Source: VRUE01 sp963717375 (GTDB taxonomy: Bacteria; Actinomycetota; Thermoleophilia; Solirubrobacterales; 70-9). From it: DNA of 64,000 nucleotides. Position 1 is the stretch's first letter. Every line of letters starts with the position of its first letter. Under the pieces are notes generated by a model. The model was not told the origin of the DNA and ran no database searches. It saw only the letters and a program-made list of their open reading frames with translations. The translations under genes and the position numbers were made by a program. This document shows, piece after piece, positions 23,671-32,864 of the stretch. The stretch covers positions 1,550,001 to 1,614,000 of the forward strand of contig OY970329.1 in NCBI GenBank assembly GCA_963717375.1, in the 5' to 3' direction.

Positions 23671-24149
23671 CCTTTGCTCCCGACAACTCCCGGCTGACAA
23701 TCCCCAACCGGGTTGCGCTTCGCGCGGTGCAGCCTGATCGTCCCCGGCGGCACCAGCGTCCGTTCCTGGCCCAGCAGTTTCACCCGCAGCTTGTAACGGC
23801 CGGGCGGAGCGATGCCGTCATTGCGAGTGCGACCGTCCCAGAAGAAGGTGTGGAAGTGGTAGCGCTTGAGGTAGGTGTCGCGAGCGAGGGTGACGATCAG
23901 CTTGCCGCCGGGCTTGACCACCTGGACGGTGCCCTGGTCTGACTGGGTCGTGCGAAAGCGGATTCGCTCCCGGTCGAAGCGGCAGTCGTTGTTGGGTGTG
24001 AACGAGCGGCTTGCCGGGGTGCCGAAGGTAACGCGGTCGAGGACGAGCGGGTCGCGCTTCAGCCGTTGCGACCAGGCGAAGGCGGCAACCGTGGCGAGGA
24101 CGAGGAGGGCGAAGACCAGGCCGGCCCAGCTAGCCCGAAGTCGCGGCAT
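23667..24149 (-). CDS. Membrane-anchored FlgD-like Ig-domain protein
   Basis: 160 residues. N-terminal signal anchor (LRASWAGLVFALLVLATVAAFAW without a clear cleavage site), then one beta-sandwich domain: FTPNNDCRFDRERIRF, resembling the SPNGDG opening of FlgD-type Ig folds, VKPGGKLIVTLARDTY, FFWDGRTRNDGIAPPGRYKLRVKLLGQ and a short Cys-containing tail. The W-D-G-R ... G-x-Y-x-L-R-V pattern is diagnostic for that fold. Role unknown; the neighbours suggest polysaccharide assembly or attachment outside the cell. It overlaps the LytR_C gene by 20 nt and the ligase-like gene by 4 nt. Confidence 0.82.
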   Translation of the reverse strand: MPRLRASWAGLVFALLVLATVAAFAWSQRLKRDPLVLDRVTFGTPASRSFTPNNDCRFDRERIRFRTTQSDQGTVQVVKPGGKLIVTLARDTYLKRYHFHTFFWDGRTRNDGIAPPGRYKLRVKLLGQERTLVPPGTIRLHRAKRNPVGDCQPGVVGSKG

Positions 24150-24900
24150 TGTCCTCGCCGACGATCACCGAGACCGGCGCGCTGCCGGAGACCGAGGCGA
24201 TGTCGGCGCTCATCAGCCGCACGTCCGAGATCCCCAGCACGGAGGCGACGCGGCGCGCCTCGGGCGCGTGACCGCGCTTGAACATGACGACGCTGTCGGT
24301 GAAGCTGGTGGCGCTGTTGGTGACCGCGCCGAGCTGGAAGCCCTTGCGCTCGACCTTGTCGCCGTAGGTCGCGGCGAGGCCCGGCACCGCCGTCCCGTTC
24401 AGCACCGTGACTTCGATTTCGGCCGGCTTCAGCGCCTTCGCGGTCTTGCTCTTGCCGCCCTTGCCGTCGGCGTTGTCGGAGCCCTGCGTGATCACGTAGA
24501 AGGCACCCCCGGCGACAAGCAGGACGACGACGAAGATGGCGACCAGGTAGCGCGGCTCGGCGAGGCGCGAGCCGAAGCCGGAGAAGCTCTCGCTGAGGCG
24601 TTCGCGGCGGGTCAGTTCCGGCAGGCCCGCGTCGCGGCGGCGACGGCGCTCCTCGCGCTGACCGAGGGCATCGCGCTCGGCCGTACGCGACTGCTCGAGT
24701 TCGCGCAGCTCCTCGGCGCGTTTGGCGGCGACCACCGAGGTCGACTCCTTGCGCTCGGCGTCGCGCTCGGGCGCCGAGCCCGCCCACTCGCGCAGGCGAC
24801 GAATGTCCCGCGCCTGAGAGAAGGCGAGCATGGCAAGCAGGGCAAGGCCGATGAACGCAGCCAGGCCTGCGAAGGCGCCGATTTGTTCGAGCAGCTGCAC
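24130..24900 (-). CDS. LytR C-terminal-domain membrane protein
   Basis: 256 residues. A first hydrophobic helix (about 7-27), a long charged coiled-coil-like region (RLREWAG through RRRRRDAG), a second TM (LVAIFVVVLLVAGGAFYVI), then an exported LytR_C domain: IEVTVLNGTAVPGLAATYGDKVERKGFQLGAV, MFKRGHAPEARRVASVLG. LytR_C domains occur next to or within LCP wall-polymer ligases, but the catalytic LCP domain is absent here, so it may be an accessory or scaffold for polymer attachment (inference). It precedes the FlgD-like protein in the operon. Confidence 0.85.
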   Translation of the reverse strand: MQLLEQIGAFAGLAAFIGLALLAMLAFSQARDIRRLREWAGSAPERDAERKESTSVVAAKRAEELRELEQSRTAERDALGQREERRRRRDAGLPELTRRERLSESFSGFGSRLAEPRYLVAIFVVVLLVAGGAFYVITQGSDNADGKGGKSKTAKALKPAEIEVTVLNGTAVPGLAATYGDKVERKGFQLGAVTNSATSFTDSVVMFKRGHAPEARRVASVLGISDVRLMSADIASVSGSAPVSVIVGEDNAATSG

Positions 24901-24918
24901 GGAGGGGGCTGCGAGAGG

Positions 24919-26805
24919 CTACTTGTCGTGGAGGACTGCCGCCGCGTCGCCACCCGGCGCGGTGATCATCTCGACCACGCGCTGGGCCAGGTTGGCCTCG
25001 TCGCCGGCCAGCACCAGATGCTCGAGCGAGTTCAGCGTCGCCTCGATCCACTCGGGGTCGAGCGGCGTCTCGCGCACGGCGCGGAGGATCCGCCTGGCCG
25101 CGGTCGGCTGCTGACTCTCGGCCAGGCCGAAGAGCTCCTCGTGCAGCTTCTCCCCCGCCCGCGGTTTGGTGAACTCGATCGCGATGTCGGTCTCCGGCTC
25201 ATAGCCGGCGAGGCGGATCATGTTGTGGGCGAGGTCGACGATCCGCACCGGCTCACCCATGTCGAGGACGAAGACCTCGCCCTTGCCGGCGCCGATGTCC
25301 CCCGCCCGGATCACCATCTGCACCGCCTCGGGGATCGTCATGAAATAGCGCGTCATCTCCGGGTGGGTGACGGTGACCGGCCCGCCGCGCTCGATCTGGT
25401 TGCGGAAGATCGGCACAACGCTGCCCGAGGAGGCGAGCACGTTGCCGAAGCGGACGCTGGCGAAGCGGGTGCCGGGGTGTTTGTTGCCGGCCGACTCGAC
25501 GATCCACTCGGCCATCGCCTTCGAGGCGCCCATCACGGTTTTCGGGTTGACCGCCTTGTCGGTGGAGATCAGGACGAAGCGCTCGACCTCGGAGGCGGCG
25601 GCTGCCTCGGCCGTGATCCGCGTTGCGATCGCGTTGTTGCGGACCGCCTCCAGCGGGTTGGCCTCCATCAGCGGCACATGCTTGTAGGCGGCGGCGTGGA
25701 AGACGACGCTGGGCTTGAAGCGCTGCATCACCTCCAGCATCCGGCTCGGCTCCTTGCAGTCAGCGAGCACCGCCTCGACGTTGGTGAAGTGGCGCTCGTC
25801 GACCATTTCGCGGTCGATCTGGAAGAGGTTGTCCTCGGCGTGGTCGAGCATCACCAGCAAGCGCGGTTTGACCTGGGCGATCTGGCGACAGAGCTCGGAG
25901 CCGATCGAGCCGCCGGCGCCGGTGACAAGGACGATGCGGTCGCGCAGGTAGGCGCCGACGCGGTCGAGCTCGCGCACGATCGGGTCGCGGCCGAGCACGT
26001 CCTCGACCCGCACCTCGCGCAGCTGCTTGTTGAGCTGGACGCCGCCCCGCAGCAGCTCGAACACGGTCGGCAGGGTGCGGACGCGGATCTCGCGGTCGCG
26101 GCATGCCGCGACCACCTTGGCCCTCAAGGTCCCCGGCGCCGAAGGGATCGCGATCACGACCTCGTCGGGCTGGGTCTCGTCGAGGACCTTCTCGATCTGC
26201 TTGGTCGAGCCGAGCACCTTGAGCCCGAGCATCCGCATGCCGCGCTTGCGCGGATCGTCGTCGATAAAGCCGATCGCGGTGGCGCCGAGGTCGGGGTTGA
26301 GCTGCAGCTCGCGGACCACCATCTGGCCACCGGAGCCGGCGCCGATCACCAACACCTCGTGCTTGGGCAGGCGGCCGGAGCGCGAGGGCCGCTCGACGAT
26401 CAGCCGCACCGCCAGGCGGGCTCCGGCGATCAGCATCAGGGTGAGGAGGAAGTCCATCACCGCGACCGAGCGCGGCAGGTTGTGGGCAAAAGGCCGCAGC
26501 ACGGTGAAGGCGACGACGAGGATCGCGCTGGAGACGGTGACCGCGCGGACGATCAGGAGGAAGTCGCGACCGCTGACGTAGCGCCACCACTTTTGGTAGA
26601 GCCCGAAGGCGGAAAAGACGACCAGCTTGCCGACGATGACGAAGCCAACCGACTGCGCGAAGAGGATCCAATAGCGGTGCGGGAGGCCGCTCTGGTCGAG
26701 GAAGCGCAGCCGGAACGCCAGATAGAAGGAGAGCGCGACGAGGACTCCGTCGGCGGCCATCTGGAGAACCCGATTGCGATAGACGGGATGGTTCAACCGG
26801 TGCAT
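24919..26805 (-). CDS. CapD-like nucleotide-sugar 4,6-dehydratase, membrane
   Basis: 628 residues from ATG 26805; an upstream in-frame start at 26907 is less likely. Four N-terminal TM helices (RNRVLQMAADGVLVALSFYL onward), a CoA-binding-like Rossmann segment (EVLVIGAGSGGQMVVREL) and a C-terminal SDR domain: VLVTGAGGSIGSELCRQI (NAD motif), HAAAYKHVPLME and ISTDKAVNPKTVMGASK, where Lys replaces the usual Tyr of Y-x3-K as in the FlaA1/CapD/PglF group. It makes a UDP-4-keto-6-deoxy-HexNAc precursor for surface glycan. It is the first gene of the minus-strand operon. TAGACT lies 13 nt upstream. Confidence 0.92.
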   Translation of the reverse strand: MHRLNHPVYRNRVLQMAADGVLVALSFYLAFRLRFLDQSGLPHRYWILFAQSVGFVIVGKLVVFSAFGLYQKWWRYVSGRDFLLIVRAVTVSSAILVVAFTVLRPFAHNLPRSVAVMDFLLTLMLIAGARLAVRLIVERPSRSGRLPKHEVLVIGAGSGGQMVVRELQLNPDLGATAIGFIDDDPRKRGMRMLGLKVLGSTKQIEKVLDETQPDEVVIAIPSAPGTLRAKVVAACRDREIRVRTLPTVFELLRGGVQLNKQLREVRVEDVLGRDPIVRELDRVGAYLRDRIVLVTGAGGSIGSELCRQIAQVKPRLLVMLDHAEDNLFQIDREMVDERHFTNVEAVLADCKEPSRMLEVMQRFKPSVVFHAAAYKHVPLMEANPLEAVRNNAIATRITAEAAAASEVERFVLISTDKAVNPKTVMGASKAMAEWIVESAGNKHPGTRFASVRFGNVLASSGSVVPIFRNQIERGGPVTVTHPEMTRYFMTIPEAVQMVIRAGDIGAGKGEVFVLDMGEPVRIVDLAHNMIRLAGYEPETDIAIEFTKPRAGEKLHEELFGLAESQQPTAARRILRAVRETPLDPEWIEATLNSLEHLVLAGDEANLAQRVVEMITAPGGDAAAVLHDK

Positions 26806-26861
26806 AGGAGGCTGCCCGAGTCTAGTCGGTGAGGGGTTGAAAGTCGCACTTTGAAGGGTGT

Positions 26862-27593
26862 TTGAACACCTATACCCGGCTCTACCCCTACGATGTGGCG
26901 CTGCCAATGCTGCTGCTCCTCGCCAGCGTCAGCGACAAGATCCTCGATCCGGTCGTCAATGCCGCCACCGACTTCATCGGCTCCGCCGGGGTGGTCGCCG
27001 TCTTCTTGCTGATGACGCTGGAGTCCGCCTGCATCCCGATTCCCAGCGAGGCGATCATGCTCTTCGCGGGCTTCAGCGTCTCCAACGGGGACCTGACCCT
27101 CTTCGGCGTGGTCACCGCGGGCGTGCTCGGAAACCTCGCCGGCTCCTGGATCGCCTACGCGGTCGGCTACTACGGGCGCTTGGACCTGCTCGAAAAGAAC
27201 AAGCTGATCCACATCAGCCCCAAGCACCTGAAGTGGGCCGACGATTGGTTCGAGCGCTACGGAGCCGCCACGGTCTTCTTCTCGCGGATGCTGCCGATCG
27301 TGCGCACCTTCATCTCGCTGCCCGCCGGGGTGGCGAAGATGCCCTTCTGGCGCTTTTCGCTCTACACCCTGGCTGGCTCGATCCCCTGGGTGCTGGCGCT
27401 CGCGATCGTCGGCGAAAAGGTCGGCGACAACTGGGAAGAGTGGCGCCACAAGCTCGGCTACCTCGACTACGTGGTGCTGGCCGCGATCGTCGGGGGGGTC
27501 ATCTACCTCCTGATCAAGCGCCGCCGCGGCAACGGTCCGGACCAGGACGAGCCCGCTCCCGCGGCCGAGCCGGTTCGCACACCGGGCGCTTGA
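26862..27593 (+). CDS. DedA/SNARE-associated membrane protein
   Basis: 243 residues from TTG 26862; ATG 26907 may be the true start, since the first 15 residues are not family-like. DedA features: GVVAVFLLMTLESACIPIPSEAIMLFAGF (the E..P..P.E re-entrant motif), GNLAGSWIAYAVGYYGR, FFSRMLPIVRTFISLPAGVAKMPFWRF (conserved Arg-Thr-x3-Pro-Ala-Gly) and a C-terminal TM. DedA proteins flip phospholipid or undecaprenyl phosphate across the membrane. The immediate downstream uppP gene, overlapped by 4 nt, supports a role in lipid-carrier recycling. Confidence 0.93.
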   Translation: MNTYTRLYPYDVALPMLLLLASVSDKILDPVVNAATDFIGSAGVVAVFLLMTLESACIPIPSEAIMLFAGFSVSNGDLTLFGVVTAGVLGNLAGSWIAYAVGYYGRLDLLEKNKLIHISPKHLKWADDWFERYGAATVFFSRMLPIVRTFISLPAGVAKMPFWRFSLYTLAGSIPWVLALAIVGEKVGDNWEEWRHKLGYLDYVVLAAIVGGVIYLLIKRRRGNGPDQDEPAPAAEPVRTPGA

Positions 27594-28398
27594 GCGCGAC
27601 GGCCGACGGCGGGATCCCGGCAAAGCGCGCGGTCGCGCTCGGCATCGTGCAGGGGCCGGCCGAGCTGCTGCCCGTATCCAGCTCCGCCCACATCGTCCTC
27701 ATTCCCTGGCTCGCGGGGTGGGACTGGGAGTCGGTCGACCCCGAGGTACGCAAGAGCTTCGAGGTAGCGCTGCACGCCGGCGCGGCGGCGGCGCTGCTGG
27801 TCGGGCAGCGGCGGCTGATCGCCGAAGAGCTGCGCGCCTTCGACGCCCGCGGCGCCGTCGTCCTCGCCCTCTCCTTCCTCCCCGCCGCGGTCGTCGGCTA
27901 CAAGTTCGAGCGCTCGATCGAGCGGCGCCTGGGCGGCCCGCGGGCGACTGCCTACGGCCTCCTCGTCGGAGCGGCAGCGATGCTCGTCGGCGACACCCGG
28001 CCACAGCAGCGCGGCCGGGGCGAGGCCGGTGCCGCGGATGGGCTGGCGCTCGGCGTGGCCCAGGCGGCCGCGCTCGCCCCCGGCGTCTCGCGCAACGGCA
28101 TCACCCTCGCGGCGGCCCGCTGGCGGCGCTTCTCGCGCGACCAGGCAAACCTGCTCTCGCGCACGATCGCGCTGCCGATCATCGTCGGCGCGACCGCGCT
28201 GAAGGGCGTTCGGCTCAGCCGCCGCGGCGTTCCGCCGGACCTGCGCCGCTCGATGGCGATTGGCGTCGGCGCCTCCTTTGCCTCGACCCTCGCCTCGCAG
28301 CGCCTGATCGGCCTGGTCGAGCGCGACCGGGCCCTCTGGCCCTACGCCGCGTACCGAGCCGCCCTGGCGGCCGTGGTGCTTGCGAGACTGCACAAACG

Positions 28399-28402
<4 letters not shown>
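27590..28402 (+). CDS. uppP: Undecaprenyl-diphosphatase
   Basis: 270 residues, a normal BacA/UppP length. TTG start overlapping the DedA stop (TTGA). Motif 1: VQGPAELLPVSSSAHIVLI (family E-x-LPVSS-x-H). Motif 2: PGVSRNGITLAAARW (PG-x-SR-x-G with the catalytic Arg). Seven or eight TM helices. It dephosphorylates undecaprenyl diphosphate to regenerate the lipid carrier for peptidoglycan and the polysaccharide made by the adjacent locus. The loop between motifs is short and Arg/Gly rich. Its stop overlaps the purM start as ATGA. Confidence 0.93.
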
Positions 28403-29409
<1,007 letters not shown>

Positions 29410-29424
29410 GCGGGAGACCGGGGT

Positions 29425-29445
29425 TCGATAGAGAACCTCTATCGA
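29425..29445. terminator. Hairpin between purM and kinase gene
   Basis: TCGATAGAG, loop AAC, CTCTATCGA: a perfect 9-bp stem 15 nt after the purM stop. No T-tract follows, so intrinsic termination is uncertain; it could be a 3' end stabiliser or an operator for the downstream gene. Confidence 0.4.
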
Positions 29446-29473
29446 GACCGTGCCCGACAATATGAGCAGTTAG

Positions 29474-30988
29474 ATGGAAGCCCGCTCGAGCAGCGCGATG
29501 ATCGGCACGGTTCTCTCCGGCCGCTACCGGCTGGAGGCGAAGCTGGGCAGCGGCGGTATGTCGACCGTCTACTTGGCGCGCGACCAGACGCTCGACCGCC
29601 AGGTCGCGGTCAAGGTGATGCACCGCGAGATGTCCGAGCAGGCAGACCAGCTCGAGCGCTTCCGCCAGGAGGCGCGCTCGGTGGCGAAGTTCTCCCACCC
29701 CAATGTGGTCTCGGTGATCGACGCTGGCGAGGACGGCGGCCACCCCTACATCGTCTTCGAGTACATCGAAGGCGAAACGCTGAAGCAGCGGATCAACCGC
29801 AACGGCGCGCTCGAGCCGCAGGAGGCGATCGCCTACGCGATCGAGATCGCCCGCGGGCTCGCGGTCGCCCACGGGCGCAACATGGTCCACCGCGACATCA
29901 AGCCGCAGAACATCCTGATCGACGCCGAGGGACGGGCGAAGCTGACCGACTTCGGCATCTCGCGCCAGCTCGAGCAGGACGGGATGACCGCCACCGGCCG
30001 CGTGCTCGGCACCACCGACTACGTCGCGCCGGAGCAGGCGATGGGGCGCAAAGTCGACCCCCGCACCGACATTTACTCGCTCGGCGTCGTCCTCTACGAG
30101 ATGCTGGTCGGCCAGGTCCCCTTCGCCGCCGACAGCCAGGTCGGCGTGGCGATGAAGCACGTCAACGAGGAGCTGCCCGACGTGCAGCGCCGCCGCCCGG
30201 ATGTCTCGGCCGCGGTGGCGCTGGTGGTCGAGCGGGCGACGGCCAAGGACCCCGCCGAGCGCTACCAGCAGGTCAGCGAGATGATCGACGACCTCTCGAC
30301 CGCGCTCGAGGTCGAGGCGGCGCGGGCGGGCTCGACCACGGGCGAGGCGACCAGCGTGCTCGACGCGGTTCCGCCGCCGAAGCGCAAGCTCTCCGGGCGG
30401 GCGCGCTGGAGCTGGGCGGCGATCCTCGGCCTGCTGCTCGTCGCCGGCGCCGTCCTGCTCGCCGTGCAGCTGATCTCGAACGGCAACTTCGGCGGTGGCG
30501 GAGCCAACAAGGGAAAGGGCAACCCGGTCTCGATCAGCTCGGCGACCGACTACGACCCACAGGGCGACGGGGAAGAGGTCGGCAGCAAGGTCGGCCTCGC
30601 CGTCGACGGCGACCCGACCGGGACCGCGTGGGAAACCGAGCACTACGACTCCGACGTCTTCGCCGGCACCAAGACCGGGCCCGATCCCGGCGTCGGCATC
30701 TACGTGACGACGAGCTCGCCGGTCAAGCCGACGAAGATGGTCGTGCGCACGCCGACGACCGGCTGGGACGCCGAGGTCTTCGCCACCTCATCCGGCCCGC
30801 CCGAAGAACTCTCTGAATGGGGAGAACCCGTCGGCACCGTGGTCGACGCCTCCTCAACCGAGGAGATCGACCTCAACCTGACCGAACCTGCCACCTATTT
30901 CCTACTCTGGTTCAATAAGGCCTCCGAAGCCCGCGACCAAGCCGGTCGCTACCAGGTTGAGATCAGCGACATCAAACTGCTGCGCTGA
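29474..30988 (+). CDS. Receptor-like Ser/Thr protein kinase
   Basis: 504 residues (ATG 29474; ATG 29498 is an alternative). Hanks-type kinase about 17-275: GSGGMSTVYLARD (P-loop), VAVKVM (Lys), HRDIKPQN (catalytic Asp), DFGISRQ (DFG), APEQAMG. A Pro/Arg juxtamembrane segment, one TM (about 311-335), then an extracytoplasmic domain of about 150 residues with LAVDGDPTGTAWETEHY, GVGIYVTTSSPVKPTKMVVRT and YFLLWFNKASEARDQAGRYQVEISDIKL, which resembles a discoidin/galactose-binding-like jelly roll. No PASTA repeats. It may sense a carbohydrate or wall ligand (inference). It is flanked by hairpins on both sides and so probably monocistronic. Confidence 0.92.
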   Translation: MEARSSSAMIGTVLSGRYRLEAKLGSGGMSTVYLARDQTLDRQVAVKVMHREMSEQADQLERFRQEARSVAKFSHPNVVSVIDAGEDGGHPYIVFEYIEGETLKQRINRNGALEPQEAIAYAIEIARGLAVAHGRNMVHRDIKPQNILIDAEGRAKLTDFGISRQLEQDGMTATGRVLGTTDYVAPEQAMGRKVDPRTDIYSLGVVLYEMLVGQVPFAADSQVGVAMKHVNEELPDVQRRRPDVSAAVALVVERATAKDPAERYQQVSEMIDDLSTALEVEAARAGSTTGEATSVLDAVPPPKRKLSGRARWSWAAILGLLLVAGAVLLAVQLISNGNFGGGGANKGKGNPVSISSATDYDPQGDGEEVGSKVGLAVDGDPTGTAWETEHYDSDVFAGTKTGPDPGVGIYVTTSSPVKPTKMVVRTPTTGWDAEVFATSSGPPEELSEWGEPVGTVVDASSTEEIDLNLTEPATYFLLWFNKASEARDQAGRYQVEISDIKLLR

Positions 30989-31012
30989 CGTACTGGTGAA
31001 GTACCAGTACGT
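30988..31012. terminator. Hairpin at the kinase gene stop
   Basis: ACGTACTGG (30988-30996), loop TGAAGTA, CCAGTACGT (31004-31012): a perfect 9-bp stem starting at the last base of the TGA. Only a weak T run follows, so it is a possible terminator. Confidence 0.45.
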
Positions 31013-31038
31013 TCGTAGTAGAAATCTCACCTTAAGGC

Positions 31039-31067
31039 TTGACCGTCCCACCATTGCTGGCAATGCT
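31039..31067 (+). promoter_or_regulatory. Candidate promoter of the secreted protein gene
   Basis: TTGACC (31039-31044), a 17-nt spacer, AATGCT (31062-31067). Downstream, ACACGG-C-CCGTGT (31082-31094) is a 13-bp palindrome in the leader that could be an operator. The -10 is weak. Confidence 0.4.
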
Positions 31068-31121
31068 CTACGCGCGGGCCCACACGGCCCGTGTAAACGG
31101 TAACTACCAGTGAAGGGAAAG

Positions 31122-31838
31122 ATGATGTTTCACAAACATGGCCTCAGGGCCTTCGGCGTCACCTGCCTGATTGCACTATCGGCACTTGCACTCCTGGCGG
31201 GCAGCGCCCAGGCGGAAGGCGAATTCAAGATCGGCGGCAAAACGTTCGCCGAACTCGGCATTGAAAAAGAAGCGATCGAAGGCGGTCAAAAAGGAGTCGG
31301 CACCATCTCGGTCCCGAAACTGAACATAGAGATCAACTGTCAAAAAGGGCCGGCCTCGGGCACCTTGTTAAAAGGCGGCACCGGGCACGCGACGATCACT
31401 GAGAAAGAATGCACGGTGTTAAACGGCACCACCAAAGCGGAGATGAAAAGCTGCCCGATCGGGGAAGAAAAAGAAGGCAAATTCGTCACCACCAGCAGCT
31501 TTCCGATCCCACTCATCTTCTTAGCCAAGTTAGTCGGCACCGCGGTGCACGTCTTAGTCGAGCCCAATCCGAACCAGCCGCTGGCGGTGCTCACGTTCGG
31601 CCCAGAATGCGCGCTCCCCAGCCCGGTCAAAATTACCGGCACGTTCTCAGCGCTGGCGCCTGAAAAAGAATCCGTCGAACAGGAATTCTCCTTCAATACC
31701 GGCAGTAAAGCCGGCAAAGAAGAACAGGAACTCCTCGGCGACAAAGTGCTGTACGCGAGCAACGAGGCGCTCATTGTCAGCATCACGGGCTTTCGGCTGG
31801 CGGGGACCCACGTGACGCTTACGTGGCTGGTCGTGTGA
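31122..31838 (+). CDS. Secreted protein of unknown function
   Basis: About 238 residues from ATG 31122, preferred because GAAGGGA lies just upstream; GTG 31110 is also in frame. Signal peptide: HKHGLRAFGVTCLIALSALALLAGSAQA, cleaved near AQA. The mature part has two or three Cys pairs (INCQKG, KECTVL, KSCPIG, PECALP) and beta-prone Gly/Thr stretches; no known domain recognised. Codon use differs from the neighbours: at least five TTA leucines (for example in GTLLKGG, TVLNGT, FLAKLVG) and mostly AAA/GAA. That fits either transfer or the GAA/AAA bias seen in other exported domains here. A strong hairpin follows at 31860. Confidence 0.85.
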   Translation: MMFHKHGLRAFGVTCLIALSALALLAGSAQAEGEFKIGGKTFAELGIEKEAIEGGQKGVGTISVPKLNIEINCQKGPASGTLLKGGTGHATITEKECTVLNGTTKAEMKSCPIGEEKEGKFVTTSSFPIPLIFLAKLVGTAVHVLVEPNPNQPLAVLTFGPECALPSPVKITGTFSALAPEKESVEQEFSFNTGSKAGKEEQELLGDKVLYASNEALIVSITGFRLAGTHVTLTWLVV

Positions 31839-31859
31839 CGCTGTAAGCATCCGTTGACA

Positions 31860-31887
31860 GAGGGGAGGCCCTGGCGGGCCTCCCCTC
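31860..31887. terminator. Bidirectional 12-bp hairpin terminator
   Basis: GAGGGGAGGCCC, loop TGGC, GGGCCTCCCCTC: a perfect 12-bp stem between the convergent secreted-protein gene and ddl. There is no long T-tract on either side, but the position and strength suit a shared terminator. Confidence 0.65.
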
Positions 31888-31898
31888 CTCATCGTCGG

Positions 31899-32864
31899 CT
31901 AGAACGCGTGGGAGCGGGAGCTGGCGTGGCGCTCGAGCGCCAGCGTGACAAGACGGTCGCAGAGGGCCGGGTACTCGATGCCGCTCGCCTGCCACAGCTT
32001 GGCGTAGACGCTGGTCTCAGTGAAGCCGGGCATGGTGTTGATCTCGTTGACCAGGACGGCGCCGTCGGGCTCGACGAAGAAGTCGCAGCGGGCCAGGCCG
32101 GAGCAACCGCCGAGCTCGAAGGCGGTGACGGCCAACTCGCGCACGGCGGCGAGCTGATCGTCGGGAAGCGGCGCCGGCACAACCAGCTCCATGCCACCCT
32201 CTTGGTACTTGGTCTCGTAGTCGTACCAATCGCCGTTGGCGACGACCTCGCCCGGCAGCGAGGCCTCGACCTGCTCGTTGCCAAGCAGCGAGCACTCGAC
32301 CTCGCGGCCCGAGGCCGGGGCCTCGACGATCACGCGCGGGTCGTGGCGACGGGCCAGATCGACGGCCTCCTGCAGGTCGGCGAGCGCCTCGACTTTGGTG
32401 ATCCCGACGCTGGAGCCGAGCCGCGACGGCTTGACCCAGAGCGGCAGGCCCATCGCCTCACAGCGCTCGCGCCAGCCCGGCTCGCCGGCGGCGACAAAAT
32501 CGACCTGCGGGAGACCGGCCTGGGCGAAGAGCCGCTTCAGCGTCAGCTTGTCCATGCAGACGGCGGAGGCGAGAACGTCGGAGCCGACGTAGGGAAGGTC
32601 GAGCCACTCGAGCAGGCCCTGAATGCTGCCGTCCTCGCCGAACGGTCCGTGCAGGGCCGGAAAGGCCACGTCGGCGTCGAGCAGGCCGCCGGCCGGGGCC
32701 AGCTCGACCGCCGCGCCGCCGCGGCTCCAGGTCCCCTCGCGCGAGATCGTCACCCGCACCGCCTCGTGCCCGGCCTCCTCCAGGCCGCCGGCCACCGCTT
32801 CGCCCGAGCGCAGTGAGACGTCGTGCTCGGAGGAGCGGCCGCCGCTGAGGACCGCCACCCTCAT
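31899..32864 (-). CDS. ddl: D-alanine--D-alanine ligase (division-cluster copy)
   Basis: 321 residues, ATP-grasp. GGRSSEHDVSLRSG (N-terminal Glu/Ser), HGPFGEDGSIQGLLEWLDLPYVGSDVLASA, MDKLTLKRLF, LWVKPSRLGSSVGITKV (ATP Lys and loop) and LVNEINTMPGFTETS (Mg-binding Asn/Glu). It joins two D-Ala for the peptidoglycan stem peptide. Its ATG overlaps the pknB stop (ATGA), so it is the last gene of the kinase/division operon, an informative position because PASTA kinases control wall synthesis. A second ddl lies at 58631. The hydrophobic-pocket residue that separates D-Ala from D-Lac ligases was not assessed. Confidence 0.93.
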   Translation of the reverse strand: MRVAVLSGGRSSEHDVSLRSGEAVAGGLEEAGHEAVRVTISREGTWSRGGAAVELAPAGGLLDADVAFPALHGPFGEDGSIQGLLEWLDLPYVGSDVLASAVCMDKLTLKRLFAQAGLPQVDFVAAGEPGWRERCEAMGLPLWVKPSRLGSSVGITKVEALADLQEAVDLARRHDPRVIVEAPASGREVECSLLGNEQVEASLPGEVVANGDWYDYETKYQEGGMELVVPAPLPDDQLAAVRELAVTAFELGGCSGLARCDFFVEPDGAVLVNEINTMPGFTETSVYAKLWQASGIEYPALCDRLVTLALERHASSRSHAF

